Shown: positions 28,213 to 37,021 of the stretch, piece by piece
Layout of the letters: each line of letters starts with the position of its first letter
How positions within the stretch are numbered: position 1 is the stretch's first letter
Origin: Gordonia spumicola
Lineage (GTDB): Bacteria > Actinomycetota > Actinomycetes > Mycobacteriales > Mycobacteriaceae
Length of the DNA stretch: 64,000 nt
Reading direction: 5' to 3'
Assembly: GCF_009932475.1 (NCBI RefSeq)
Contig: NZ_BJOV01000001.1
Span: 186,001-250,000 of the forward strand
Notes under the pieces: model-generated
Databases searched by the model: none
What the model saw: only the letters and a program-made list of their open reading frames with translations
Told to the model about the DNA's origin: nothing
Translations under genes and position numbers: made by a program

Positions 28213-29058
28213 ATGCATACCTGGGCCCCTGCGCTGTTGGCGATCGCCGCCGCGCTGCTGATCGCCGGAGGCACCGTGCTGCGGCAGCGGTCCTCGGCGT
28301 CGAGCGGTGCGATCACCCGCGGTTGGTGGTTCGGGGCCGGTATCGCGCTGACGGGATTCGCCTTTCAGGCGACGGCCCTCGGCCTCGGGTCGATCCTGCT
28401 CGTCCAGCCGCTCGTCGTGTTGGCGGTGTTGTTCGCGCTGCCGTTGGAGGCGTGGGCCGACCACCGGCACCCGCACCGTCACGAGTGGATGTGGGGAGCG
28501 CTGCTCGTCACCTGCGTGGTCGTGTTCCTGATCATCGCGCGCCCGGTCGCGAGCGACCGTCCGCCACAGGTGGTGATCATGGGGATCACGATCGGCGCGA
28601 TCATCGCCGGGCTCATCGGGCTCGTCGCGGTCGCCGAACGCAGCTGCAACCGCCACCACAAGGCGTTGTACTACGGACTGGCGTCCGGCGCGTTGTTCGG
28701 TGTGTCGGCGGTCCTCATCAAGGCCGTCACGTATCGGATCGTCGACGATCCGCTCTCGGTGTTCACCAAGTACGAGATCTACCTGCTGGTCCCCGTCGTG
28801 GTGCTGGCGGTCGTCGCGCAGCAACGGGGCTTCGGTTCCGGCGACTTGCAGACGTCGTTCCCCGCGATGAACGTGATGGAACCGGCGGTCGCGATGGTGC
28901 TCGGCGTGGTCCTGCTCGGCGAGAACATCGCGGTGGGCCTGCCCGCGGCTGTGGTCCTCGGCACGATCCTCGCGCTCTCCGTCGTCGCCGTCGTGAAACT
29001 GGCCCAACATGCAGCGATCCGCGGTGACCAACGGACGTCGGTCACCGCGGATGCGTGA
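28213..29058 (+). CDS. DMT superfamily (EamA-like) membrane transporter
   Basis: This is a 281-aa protein with about nine predicted transmembrane helices in two halves, typical of small drug/metabolite transporters (FQATALGLGSILLVQPLVVL in the first half, MNVMEPAVAMVLGVVLLGE in the second). The conserved Glu before a VLGVVLLGE helix fits the EamA type. The substrate is unknown. It ends 10 bp before the stop of the convergent flavodoxin gene, leaving almost no room for a terminator. Confidence 0.82.
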   Translation: MHTWAPALLAIAAALLIAGGTVLRQRSSASSGAITRGWWFGAGIALTGFAFQATALGLGSILLVQPLVVLAVLFALPLEAWADHRHPHRHEWMWGALLVTCVVVFLIIARPVASDRPPQVVIMGITIGAIIAGLIGLVAVAERSCNRHHKALYYGLASGALFGVSAVLIKAVTYRIVDDPLSVFTKYEIYLLVPVVVLAVVAQQRGFGSGDLQTSFPAMNVMEPAVAMVLGVVLLGENIAVGLPAAVVLGTILALSVVAVVKLAQHAAIRGDQRTSVTADA

Positions 29059-29068
29059 GTGAAACGGT

Positions 29069-29521
29069 TCAGGCGGCGTCGATGACGGCCTTCAGATTCT
29101 CGGCCCACTCCTCGGCGGCCTTCGCGGGCTTCTCGGTGCTCGACGCGTCGTGACGGTAGTGCTCGCCGACCTCGACCGCGCCCCGCGCGACCAGCTTGTC
29201 GGCGATGATCTCGCCACCGCGGTTGAACGTGTCGTCGTACACGGTGTCGCCGAGCCCGAACACCGAGAAACGCAGACCCGCGAGATCGGGCTTCTCCTCG
29301 TCCAGCTCGTCGGCGAACGGAAGCGCGCTCGAGGGCAGTTCGCCTTCGCCGTACGTCGAGCAGACGATCACCAGGAAGTCGTCGGTGTTCAGATCCTCGG
29401 CCGCGTACTCGGCCATGTCGTAGATCGCCGGGTCGTGATCGGCGGCCAGGACGTCAGCGATCGCGTCGGCGACGAGCTCACCGGTGCCGGTCTCGGTGCC
29501 GTAGAGGATGACAGCTGCCAT
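29069..29521 (-). CDS. Flavodoxin-like FMN protein
   Basis: This is a 150-aa short-chain flavodoxin. The FMN phosphate loop is GTETGTGE (residues 8-15). The STYGEGELPSSA segment (near 69) and FGLGDTVYDDTF (near 105) are the flavin-binding loops. It carries electrons in the cytosol, possibly from ferredoxin-NADP reductase. I chose ATG 29521 with AGGAGA upstream; an earlier in-frame start at 29578 lacks support. Confidence 0.88.
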   Translation of the reverse strand: MAAVILYGTETGTGELVADAIADVLAADHDPAIYDMAEYAAEDLNTDDFLVIVCSTYGEGELPSSALPFADELDEEKPDLAGLRFSVFGLGDTVYDDTFNRGGEIIADKLVARGAVEVGEHYRHDASSTEKPAKAAEEWAENLKAVIDAA

Positions 29522-29626
29522 GGTCGGGGATCTCCTGTTGTTGAGGGGGAACGACGCAGAATACGGTAGCGTAACCAACTCGCGTCGTCGAATCTCCGAC
29601 CAGGGACTTTAGGCCTGTGACGTGGC

Positions 29627-30145
29627 TCAGTTGAGTTTCCAGTGATTCGTTTCCGGCTTGTCGGTGACGAAATAGGTCACCGACCCGGTCTCGCCGTCCG
29701 CGCTGGTTGCGGGGCAGTCGATCTGGGTGTTCGCCGGTTGCGCTTTGAATCCCGAACCGCAGTCGACGCTCGCGCCCGGCACCTGCTCGTCCAAGGCCCG
29801 CGTCAGTTTCGTCGTGAGGTCGGACATGGAGAACAGGAAGTCGACTGTCTGGTACTTGATATCGCCGGAGTCGCTCGTCACAGTCACATCGATACGGACG
29901 TCGGTGCCGGAGGCCTTCGCCGTGCACTGGAACTTCGTTCCGACGGCGGGGTCCTTGCCGGGGTCGTCGCACGTGATGGAGTCGACCTTGGAGCCGACGG
30001 TCGCATACTCCGTGTTCAGGGTCGTAGTTATCTCGTTCTTCAGCTTGTCCTGATCGATCGTCGTTCCGCCGACCGAGAAGCTGCACGACGCGAGCAACGG
30101 GGTGACGACGAAGGCGGACAGGGCCAGGACGCGCATGTTCTTCAC
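29627..30145 (-). CDS. DUF4333 family lipoprotein
   Basis: This is a 172-aa exported lipoprotein with lipobox LLASC (Cys21). Two DUF4333-like repeats follow: one with SKVDSITCDDPGKDPAVGTKFQC and one with SVDCGSGFKAQPANTQIDC, each with a Cys pair likely disulfide-bonded. The function is unknown. GTG 30145 lies 6 nt after a TACCGT on the minus strand (30157-30152), so the mRNA is probably leaderless. Confidence 0.82.
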   Translation of the reverse strand: MKNMRVLALSAFVVTPLLASCSFSVGGTTIDQDKLKNEITTTLNTEYATVGSKVDSITCDDPGKDPAVGTKFQCTAKASGTDVRIDVTVTSDSGDIKYQTVDFLFSMSDLTTKLTRALDEQVPGASVDCGSGFKAQPANTQIDCPATSADGETGSVTYFVTDKPETNHWKLN

Positions 30146-30292
30146 ACGTCGACGGTAGAACTGGTCGCCGTGCGGAGAGCGCGGATTCGTCGGACTGTCG
30201 CCTGATCGGCGGATAGGGCGCGGGACTGCACAGCACTTCGTCCCGCGTGGGCGTTAAGCTGTCATTCCCTCCTATAGGAAAGGTGCACGGAA

Positions 30293-30682
30293 GTGGACTG
30301 GAGTTCGTTCTGGGGTGTGCTGTGGTACACCGTGTTGGTTTTCGCGTTCGTCGCCTACCTGATCGTGCTGTTCCAGGTGCTGACGGACCTGTTCCGTGAT
30401 CACACGCTCGGCTCGGGTGCCAAGGTGCTGTGGATCATCGGCCTCATCGTCCTGCCGTACCTGACGGCGTTCGTGTACGTGGTCGCCCGCGGCAAGGGCA
30501 TGACCGAACGTTCGCGTGCGACGGCGCTCGCCGTCGACAAGGCGAATCAGGAGTACATCCGCAACGCTGCGGGCAAGGCGTCGCCCGCCGAGCAGATCGC
30601 GACCGCGAAGTCGCTGCTCGACGCGGGCGTGGTGTCGCAGGAGGAGTACGACACCCTCAAGGCCAAGGCCCTCGCGTCCTGA
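30293..30682 (+). CDS. PLDc_N and SHOCT domain membrane protein
   Basis: This is a 129-aa protein with two transmembrane helices (about residues 8-30 and 44-66) matching the phospholipase D N-terminal (PLDc_N) domain. A C-terminal SHOCT motif follows (EQIATAKSLLDAGVVSQEEYDTLKAKAL, 99-126). No catalytic phospholipase domain is present. GTG 30293 follows AGGAAAGG at about 30276. Such proteins are common in actinobacteria and have no assigned role. Confidence 0.82.
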   Translation: MDWSSFWGVLWYTVLVFAFVAYLIVLFQVLTDLFRDHTLGSGAKVLWIIGLIVLPYLTAFVYVVARGKGMTERSRATALAVDKANQEYIRNAAGKASPAEQIATAKSLLDAGVVSQEEYDTLKAKALAS

Positions 30683-30701
30683 CCTGCGCTCATCGAGCAC
30701 G

Positions 30702-30736
30702 ACGGCGATCCCCGCTCCGGCGGGGATCGCCGTTTC
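30702..30736 (+). terminator. Intrinsic terminator after the SHOCT protein gene
   Basis: ACGGCGATCCCCG (30702-30714) pairs perfectly with CGGGGATCGCCGT (30721-30733) around CTCCGG, followed by TTCT. It is 20 nt after the stop. Confidence 0.9.
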
Positions 30737-30829
30737 TCGTCGGGGCGCATGTCGTCGCCCGCGAATTGTCGCCGCAGGCAGATAGTGTTGGTGGCGACGG
30801 CACACGTCTGCCGGGGAGAGGGGACGGCA

Positions 30830-31705
30830 TTGGCGACGCGCATCGACAGTTGGATATGGGCGATCCGACTGACCAAGACCCGGTCCGCCGCGGGTGCGGC
30901 CTGCCGCGCGGGTCACGTCCGCCTCAACGGGGTCACGGCCAAGCCGTCGGCGCAGGTGTCGATCGGCGACCGCGTCACCTACCGTGCCGACGGTCGGGAA
31001 CGGATCGTCGAGGTCACCGGACTGATCGCCAAACGCGTGTCCGCGCCGCTCGCCGCGGAGAACTACATCGACCACAGTCCACCGCCGCCTCCCCGTGAGG
31101 TGATCGCTGCGATCCCGCGCAGGGACTCGGGTGCGGGCCGACCGACCAAACGCGAACGACGCCAGCTCGACCAGTTCCGCGGCGGCGCGTTCCTCGTGGT
31201 CATCGCGGCCGTCGTCATGCTCCTCGTCGGCGCGTGCGGCGACGACTCGTCGGACTCCGCCGACAGCACAGCGGAGCCCAAGACCGGCACCGGACCAGAT
31301 TTCGACAGGTGCGGCGGCCTCACGACCGAGGACGTAGCCCGGCTCACCACCATCACCGGTATGACCCTCGCCATCGACAACCCGTCCACCTGCGAGTGGC
31401 GCAACGGGCCGTCGCGCGCGGCGACCGCGTCGTTCAACTGGTACCGCGGCTCGCCGATCGGACGCGAACGGGGAACCGAGCAGCTCTCGCGCGATCACAC
31501 CCAGGACCACAGCGTCGGCGGACAGCCTGGGTTCATCGCGAGCTCGGGCGCCATCTGCGAAGTCGGTGTCGCGTGGGACGCAGACTTCATCGAGATATCG
31601 CTGCGCGCACCGACGACGCTCGACGGCGAATCGACGATGCCGACCGACAAGGTCTGCGACGGGGCGAAGGCCCTCGCCGACTTCGTGGTGAAGAGGGCGT
31701 CATGA
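30830..31705 (+). CDS. S4 RNA-binding domain fused to a DUF3558 lipoprotein domain
   Basis: This is a 291-aa single reading frame. Residues 1-118 form an Hsp15/RqcP-like S4 domain protein (RIDSWIWAIRLTKTRSAAGA...AGHVRLNG, then the usual C-terminal GRPTKRERRQLDQFRG). Normally such proteins end there. Here the frame continues into GGAFLVVIAAVVMLLVGAC (residues 118-136), a membrane segment with a lipobox-like VGAC, then a DUF3558 domain (FDRCGGLTTEDVARLT, CEWRNGPSRAATASFNWY). TTG 30830 follows GGGAGAGGGGA. Internal in-frame GTG 31196 or ATG 31217 could start a separate lipoprotein but would lack a basic n-region and a clear Shine-Dalgarno. Confidence 0.7.
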   Translation: MATRIDSWIWAIRLTKTRSAAGAACRAGHVRLNGVTAKPSAQVSIGDRVTYRADGRERIVEVTGLIAKRVSAPLAAENYIDHSPPPPPREVIAAIPRRDSGAGRPTKRERRQLDQFRGGAFLVVIAAVVMLLVGACGDDSSDSADSTAEPKTGTGPDFDRCGGLTTEDVARLTTITGMTLAIDNPSTCEWRNGPSRAATASFNWYRGSPIGRERGTEQLSRDHTQDHSVGGQPGFIASSGAICEVGVAWDADFIEISLRAPTTLDGESTMPTDKVCDGAKALADFVVKRAS

Positions 31706-32253
31706 CTTCGACGATCCGAAAAGCGATCACCCTCGCCGCCTTCGCCCTGGCAGTGGTTCTGGGCGTCGCGTCATGCACGGTCGACGGAACACCCGTCCGT
31801 CAGGGACGTGACGTCGGCACCGACACCGGACACGTCGACACCGACAAGTTCGAGAAGCTCCTCGCCGAATGCGAGATCCTGCCCGCCACGCAGATCGCGA
31901 AGGCGGTCGGCGGGTCCATCGCCTCGCCTGGATTCTTCGGAGCGAACTGCCGGTGGGTCGTGACGACGCCCGCGGTCGTCGACGTCACGTTCAACTGGTT
32001 CGAGTGGGGCGACTTCAACCACGAGAAGGACACCGCCAAGAGACTCGGGTTCACCACCGACAACATCCAGGTGCAGAGCAGCGCGGCGTTCACCGCCCGC
32101 GACCCGAAGCGTCCCGCGGTCTGCGGTGTCACCGCCAAGGCCCCGATGGGCGGGATCTACACCTGGTGGGTCGAGCCGTCGACGGCGTCGGCAGGCGACG
32201 CGTGCGCCGCGCCGATCAAACTGATGGAACTGATCCTCACCGGCTCGTACTGA
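31702..32253 (+). CDS. DUF3558 family lipoprotein
   Basis: This is a 183-aa exported lipoprotein. ATG 31702 overlaps the upstream stop (ATGA). A signal peptide ends in lipobox GVASC (Cys25). The DUF3558 domain has FEKLLAECEILPATQIAKAVGG, NCRWVVTTPAVVDVTFNWFEWG and AVCGVTAKA, with four mature Cys. It is paralogous to the C-terminal half of the preceding fusion protein. DUF3558 is mainly an actinobacterial surface domain of unknown role. Confidence 0.87.
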   Translation: MTSTIRKAITLAAFALAVVLGVASCTVDGTPVRQGRDVGTDTGHVDTDKFEKLLAECEILPATQIAKAVGGSIASPGFFGANCRWVVTTPAVVDVTFNWFEWGDFNHEKDTAKRLGFTTDNIQVQSSAAFTARDPKRPAVCGVTAKAPMGGIYTWWVEPSTASAGDACAAPIKLMELILTGSY

Positions 32254-32310
32254 TCTCGGGTCGTCCTCGCAGCGCGCGCTTGTGTCCCGTGCCAGGCGGG
32301 GCCCAGCGCA

Positions 32311-32360
32311 GTTAAGGGGTGAATCGGTGTCGCGTGGTGACACCGATTCGCCCCTTAAGC
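32311..32360. terminator. Bidirectional terminator hairpin
   Basis: TTAAGGGGTGAATCGGTGTC pairs with GACACCGATTCGCCCCTTAA (one G-T wobble) around a 7-nt loop, between two convergent genes. The A- and T-rich ends allow function on both strands. Confidence 0.85.
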
Positions 32361-32371
32361 GTCAAATCAAT

Positions 32372-33193
32372 CTAGTCGCGGGGTATGACTGCGACCGAGA
32401 CGGACGCCGCGGTGACCAGGGCGTCGTCGTCGCCGGGGATCAACAGCCACAGGAGCAGGCAGTCGTCGAGGCGCTGACGGCGGACGGTGATCGGGACGCC
32501 CGGCGTCACCGGGCGCAGATACTCGATGACGGCGCGGTGGGGACCGTCGAGCAGATCGAGGTGATCGACCAGTTCGTCCTCGACGGCCGCGAAGTAGGCG
32601 GCGTTGTTGAGATGGCGGAACGGATCGAAGTCGGTGACGCGCAGGACGTGCTCGCGGTCGGGCAGGTCGACGTCCGACGCCGGCGGAGCCTCGCCCGGGT
32701 TCATCGCCTTCCAGCGGAGACGATGCTCGTCGGTCATCTCGGTGAGGGTTCGCATCGCGGTGTCGCTGATGCGGGCGGGCATTCCGCTCTCGGTCATGTT
32801 GATCCAGAACGCGTTGGTCTCCACGTGTCCGCCGGGTCGCGGCTCGGGATTGAACCGATTGGTCTGGGCCGTGCCACGGATCGTCACCCGCATGTCGGTC
32901 CATCGGGTCGAGAACGCGCCGCACCAGCGTTCCACCCGGAAGTCCGACGGCCAGGTCAGCGGCTCGAAGACGTCGATGACGGTCCGGCGGATGATCCAGA
33001 ACGGGTCGGTGTCGGCGAAATCGGTGACGGCGATGTTGTCGTTGGCGACGTCCTGCAGATAGCGGGCCAGGCCGTCGAGGCGCACGCGCATCTCCTGATC
33101 GATGTCGCCGGTCCGCACCCGGTAGTCGGCCGCGTAGAACGGCGCTCCGGTTCGTCGGACGGTCATCGGTTCGTATGGATACGGTGTGCTCAC
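32372..33193 (-). CDS. Acyl-ACP thioesterase family protein (double hotdog)
   Basis: This is a 273-aa protein with two hotdog domains as in FatA-type acyl-ACP thioesterases. The first half has YRVRTGDIDQEMRVRLDGLARYLQDVAND and WIIRRTVIDV. The second has DFDPFRHLNNAAYFAAVEDEL, with HLNN as the likely active-site patch. It would release fatty acids from ACP or CoA. GTG 33193 has GAGGAAG upstream. Confidence 0.85.
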   Translation of the reverse strand: MSTPYPYEPMTVRRTGAPFYAADYRVRTGDIDQEMRVRLDGLARYLQDVANDNIAVTDFADTDPFWIIRRTVIDVFEPLTWPSDFRVERWCGAFSTRWTDMRVTIRGTAQTNRFNPEPRPGGHVETNAFWINMTESGMPARISDTAMRTLTEMTDEHRLRWKAMNPGEAPPASDVDLPDREHVLRVTDFDPFRHLNNAAYFAAVEDELVDHLDLLDGPHRAVIEYLRPVTPGVPITVRRQRLDDCLLLWLLIPGDDDALVTAASVSVAVIPRD

Positions 33194-33329
33194 GGTCAGC
33201 TTCCTCTCGTATCGGTCGCGGCGTGTGCCTGTGGTCTCGATGCGTCAGGCCGCTTACGCTAGGCTCAAGGCAAAACTAGAACACGTTCACCCTGTGGCTT
33301 GCAGCTACCCGGCCGACGGAGGAAGACCG

Positions 33330-34988
33330 ATGGCGCACGTAATCACCCGCCCCTGCTGTAACGACGGTACGTGCGTAGCCGTCTGCCCGGTCAACTGTAT
33401 CCATCCGACGCCGGACGAGCCGGACTTCTTGACCGCGGAGATGCTGTACATCGACCCGGAGACCTGCATCGACTGCGGCGCCTGCATCGACGAGTGCCCG
33501 GTCAACGCGATCTTCCCCGACGACCAGCTCGCCGCCAAGGACGAGCCCTACCTGCAGATCAACGCCGACTACTACAAGGACCACGACGTCGACGGCGGCC
33601 TCGTCAAGCATCCGAAGCCGCCCGCGCTGCCCGACGGCGAGGGACTGCGCGTCGCGATCGTCGGCGCCGGACCGGCCGCGTTCTACGCGGCCGAGGAACT
33701 CGTCAAGAAGCGGCAGATCCAGGTCGACATGTTCGACCGCCTCCCGACGCCGTACGGCCTGGTCCGAGCGGGCGTCGCGCCCGACCATGCCAAGACCAAA
33801 GGCGTCGAGTCGTCGTTCGGCATGGTCGAGAAGAAGCAGAACTTCACCTATCACCTGAATGTGGAGGTCGGCACGCACATCACCGGCGACGAACTGCGGG
33901 AACGCTACGGTGCGGTCCTGTACGCGGTCGGTGCACCCCACGACCGCAGGCTCGGCATCGACGGTGAGGACCTCGCCGGATCGATCGCCGCCACCGACTT
34001 CGTCGCCTGGTACAACGGGCACCCCGACTACGCGGACCGCACGTTCGACCTGTCGGCCGACCGCGTCGTCGTCATCGGCAACGGCAACGTGGCGCTCGAC
34101 GTGGCGCGCATCCTCGTGACCGATCCCGACGAGTTGGCGCGGACCGACATCGCCGATCACGCACTCGACGCGTTGCGCGGGTCGGCGATCCGGGAGGTCG
34201 TCGTCATGGGTCGCCGCGGCGTCGAGCACGGCGCGTTCACCAACGGTGAGCTGCTGTCGCTGAACGAACTCGACGGCGTCGACATCGTCATGCCGGACGA
34301 GCTCGTCCTGTCCGAGGAGACCGCGGCCGCCGAAGCCGACGACTCGCTGGACTCCGTGATCGCCACCAAGATTCGCATCGCCCGGGAGTTCGCCGACCGT
34401 CCGCGGGGCGGCGACCGGCGCATCGTCTTCGAGTTCCTCACCTCGCCGACGTCGATCATCGGGGCCGACGGCGTCGAGAAGGTCGCCTTCGTGCGCAACC
34501 GGTACATCGGCGGCGGGGTCATCGAGCAGACCGGTGAGGTCGGCGAGATCGATGCGGGAATGGTCGTCCGCTCGGTCGGCTACCGCGGACGCCCGATCGC
34601 GGGCCTGCCGTTCGACGAGGTGAAGGCCGTCGTCCCCAACGACGACAGTCGAGTCCTCGACGCGACCGGAGGCTCGCCGATCCCCGGACTGTACGTCGCG
34701 GGCTGGATCAAGCGCGGCCCGACGGGCGGCATCGGCCGCAACAGGTACTGCGGCGAGGAGGCCGCCAAGGCGATCATCGCCGACTTCGCCGCGGGCGTCG
34801 TTCGGAATCCGGACAAGGACGCGTCCGACGTCGTCGATCTCGTCACCACGCGGGGAGCCCACCGAGTGGACCTCGCCGGGTGGAAGGCCATCGACGCCGC
34901 GGAACGGTCGGCGGGCCGGGAGTCGGGACGCCGCAGAGTGAAGCTGGTGACCGTCGACGCCCTCGAAGCCGCGGCAGACGGGCAGTGA
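33330..34988 (+). CDS. fprB: Ferredoxin-fused ferredoxin/flavodoxin-NADP reductase FprB
   Basis: This is a 552-aa fusion. Residues 1-75 are a 7Fe-type ferredoxin with Cys9/10, 15, 19, 23 for one cluster and Cys46, 49, 52, 56 (CIDCGACIDEC) for the other. From about 105 it is an adrenodoxin-reductase-type FNR: FAD loop IVGAGPAAFYAAEEL, LVRAGVAPDHAKTKGV, and NADP loop VIGNGNVALDVARIL. It passes electrons between NADPH and ferredoxins, so it could serve the P450 or other redox genes here. ATG 33330 has GGAGGAAG at about 33319-33326. The stop overlaps the next gene. Confidence 0.92.
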   Translation: MAHVITRPCCNDGTCVAVCPVNCIHPTPDEPDFLTAEMLYIDPETCIDCGACIDECPVNAIFPDDQLAAKDEPYLQINADYYKDHDVDGGLVKHPKPPALPDGEGLRVAIVGAGPAAFYAAEELVKKRQIQVDMFDRLPTPYGLVRAGVAPDHAKTKGVESSFGMVEKKQNFTYHLNVEVGTHITGDELRERYGAVLYAVGAPHDRRLGIDGEDLAGSIAATDFVAWYNGHPDYADRTFDLSADRVVVIGNGNVALDVARILVTDPDELARTDIADHALDALRGSAIREVVVMGRRGVEHGAFTNGELLSLNELDGVDIVMPDELVLSEETAAAEADDSLDSVIATKIRIAREFADRPRGGDRRIVFEFLTSPTSIIGADGVEKVAFVRNRYIGGGVIEQTGEVGEIDAGMVVRSVGYRGRPIAGLPFDEVKAVVPNDDSRVLDATGGSPIPGLYVAGWIKRGPTGGIGRNRYCGEEAAKAIIADFAAGVVRNPDKDASDVVDLVTTRGAHRVDLAGWKAIDAAERSAGRESGRRRVKLVTVDALEAAADGQ

Positions 34989-36310
34989 GTCGTCTCGACG
35001 GCGCTCGACGGGCCGGGGGCGGCGCTCGACGGGCCGGAGAACCCGACGGGGCGCTGCGGATCGCACTGCTGTCGTACCGGAGCAAGGCGCACTGCGGGGG
35101 ACAGGGCGTCTACGTCCGTCACCTGTCGCGTGAGCTCGCGATGCTCGGACACGACGTCGAGATCTTCTCGGGCCAGCCGTATCCGGAGCTCGATCAGTCG
35201 GCGATCGACGCCGGGGTGACCCTCACGAAGGTCCCCAGCCTCGACCTGTACGGGGAGCCCGATCCGTTCCGGACGCCGAGGCTGCGCGAGTTCCGCGACT
35301 GGATCGACTGGATCGAGGTGGCCGCCATGTGGACTGCCGCCTTCGGCGAACCGCTGACGTTCAGCCTCCGTGCCGCACGGTTGCTGCGATCGCGGCGTGC
35401 CGACTTCGACGTCGTCCACGACAACCAGTGCCTCGGCTACGGGCTGCTGTCGATCAAACGGGCGGGATTCCCGCTGGTCGCGACGATTCACCACCCGATC
35501 ACGCAGGATCGTGCGCTCGCCGTCCGCGCCGCGAACGGGCTGAAGAAGATCAGCGCGTGGCGCTGGCATTCGTTCCTCGCGATGCAGGGCCGCGTCGCCC
35601 GCCGGATACCGTCGCTGCTGACCGTGTCGAAGAGCAGCGATGAGGACATCCGTCGGGCGTTCAAGGTGTCCGACGGCGCCATCGCCACCATCCCGCTCGG
35701 CGTCGACACCGACGTCTTCGCGCCGCGCGGCGAACGTGTACCGGGGCGGATCGTGTGCGTCGCGAGCGCCGACGCGCCGCTCAAGGGCGTGTCGTACCTG
35801 CTCGAAGCGGTCGCCAAGGTCGCGGCCGAACGGCACGTCGAACTGACGCTGGTGTCCAAGCTCGACCCCGACGGTCCGTCGGCGCGCCTCATCGACGACC
35901 TCGCGATCGCCGACAAGGTGACCGTCGTGTCCGGGGTGGACGACGACGAGCTCGCCGCACTGCTCGCGAGCGCCGAGATCGCGTGCGTGCCGTCGCTGTA
36001 CGAGGGCTTCTCGCTGCCCGCCGTCGAGCACATGAGCTGCGGGACGGCCCTTGTCGCGACCCGTGCGGGTGCGATCCCCGAGGTGGTCGGTCGGAACGAG
36101 GAGGCCGCGATCCTCGTCGAACCGCGCGACGCGGGCGCATTGGCGCAGGCGTTCGTCCGCCTCCTCGACGACCCGGACCTGCGCGCTCGTCTCGGTGACG
36201 GGGGCCGCTCGCGGGTCAGTGCACAGTTCAGCTGGTCGGCCGTCGCGGCCGCCACCGCCGAGCGCTACCGCGCGGCGATCCGATCAACCGAGGGAGCACA
36301 CGAATGCTGA
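34985..36310 (+). CDS. GT4 family glycosyltransferase
   Basis: This is a 441-aa retaining glycosyltransferase (GT-B fold). GTG 34985 overlaps fprB (GTGA). The real fold starts near residue 22 (LRIALLSYRSKAHCGGQGVYVRHLSREL). The donor-binding ExxxxxxxE motif is EGFSLPAVE near residue 341. SLLTVSKSSDEDIRRAF and IPLGVDTDVF are typical GT4. The first 22 residues are encoded by a 21-bp tandem repeat. It is coupled to the next two genes. The sugar and acceptor are unknown. Confidence 0.88.
   Translation: MSRLDGARRAGGGARRAGEPDGALRIALLSYRSKAHCGGQGVYVRHLSRELAMLGHDVEIFSGQPYPELDQSAIDAGVTLTKVPSLDLYGEPDPFRTPRLREFRDWIDWIEVAAMWTAAFGEPLTFSLRAARLLRSRRADFDVVHDNQCLGYGLLSIKRAGFPLVATIHHPITQDRALAVRAANGLKKISAWRWHSFLAMQGRVARRIPSLLTVSKSSDEDIRRAFKVSDGAIATIPLGVDTDVFAPRGERVPGRIVCVASADAPLKGVSYLLEAVAKVAAERHVELTLVSKLDPDGPSARLIDDLAIADKVTVVSGVDDDELAALLASAEIACVPSLYEGFSLPAVEHMSCGTALVATRAGAIPEVVGRNEEAAILVEPRDAGALAQAFVRLLDDPDLRARLGDGGRSRVSAQFSWSAVAAATAERYRAAIRSTEGAHEC
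35002..35043 (+). repeat. 21-bp tandem repeat in the 5' end of the GT4 gene
   Basis: Two units of 21 bp begin with CGCTCGACGGGCCGG, the second degenerate at its end. The same module occurs in tandem at the 5' end of the cyp51 gene (57615), in a different reading frame. Confidence 0.75.
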
Positions 36311-37017
36311 CCGTCGACTTCGACCGCCTCAACGTGGGCCCCGGCGTCCGCGCGATCGACATCGGCGCAGGTCAGGGTCGTCACTCGTATGAGATGTTGC
36401 GGCGCGGAGCCGATGTGACCGCGTTCGACCAGAACGCGAAGGACATGTCCGACGTCTCCGACATGTTCGGGGCTCTCGTCGCCGCCGGGGAGGTCCCCGA
36501 GTCCGGAAACGCGACGACACGCGTCGGAGACGCCCTCGGATTGCCGTACGACGACGCGTCGTTCGACGTGGTGCTGATGTCGGAGATCCTCGAGCACATC
36601 CCGAACGACGAGGCCGCGATCGCCGAGATGGTGCGCATCCTCAAGCCCGGCGGACTCGCCGCCGTCACGGTGCCGCGGTTCTGGCCGGAGAAGGTGTGCT
36701 GGGCGCTGTCGGACGAGTACCACGAGGTGGAGGGCGGTCACGTCCGGATCTACCGGGAGTCGGAACTGGCGTCGAAGCTCCGATCGGCGGGCCTCGAGGT
36801 GACCGGAAGCGGGCACGCGCACGCCCTGCATGCGCCGTACTGGTGGCTCAAATGCGCAGTCGGCGTCGACAACGATGAGAACCCGCTCGTTCGCGGCTAT
36901 CACAAGATGCTGGTGTGGGACATGATGAGCAAGCCGTGGGTCACGCGCGTCGGCGAACAACTGCTCAACCCCATCGTCGGCAAGTCGGTCGCCATCTACC
37001 TGCGCAAACCAGCCTGA
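36304..37017 (+). CDS. Class I SAM-dependent methyltransferase
   Basis: This is a 237-aa methyltransferase overlapping the GT4 gene by 7 nt. Motif I is AIDIGAGQGRHSYEMLRRG (18-36). An acidic post-I residue is in VTAFDQN, and motif II is in FDVVLMSEILEHIPNDEAAI. The C-terminal YWWLKCAVGV segment and neighbouring hydrophobic stretches suggest contact with a lipid or membrane substrate (inference). Confidence 0.87.
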   Translation: MLTVDFDRLNVGPGVRAIDIGAGQGRHSYEMLRRGADVTAFDQNAKDMSDVSDMFGALVAAGEVPESGNATTRVGDALGLPYDDASFDVVLMSEILEHIPNDEAAIAEMVRILKPGGLAAVTVPRFWPEKVCWALSDEYHEVEGGHVRIYRESELASKLRSAGLEVTGSGHAHALHAPYWWLKCAVGVDNDENPLVRGYHKMLVWDMMSKPWVTRVGEQLLNPIVGKSVAIYLRKPA

Positions 37018-37021
37018 GACG

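Noticed and set aside
34998-35043. Possible mobile insertion in the GT4 gene
   Set aside because: It has only two 21-bp units with no target duplication or ends; kept as a tandem repeat rather than a mobile element.
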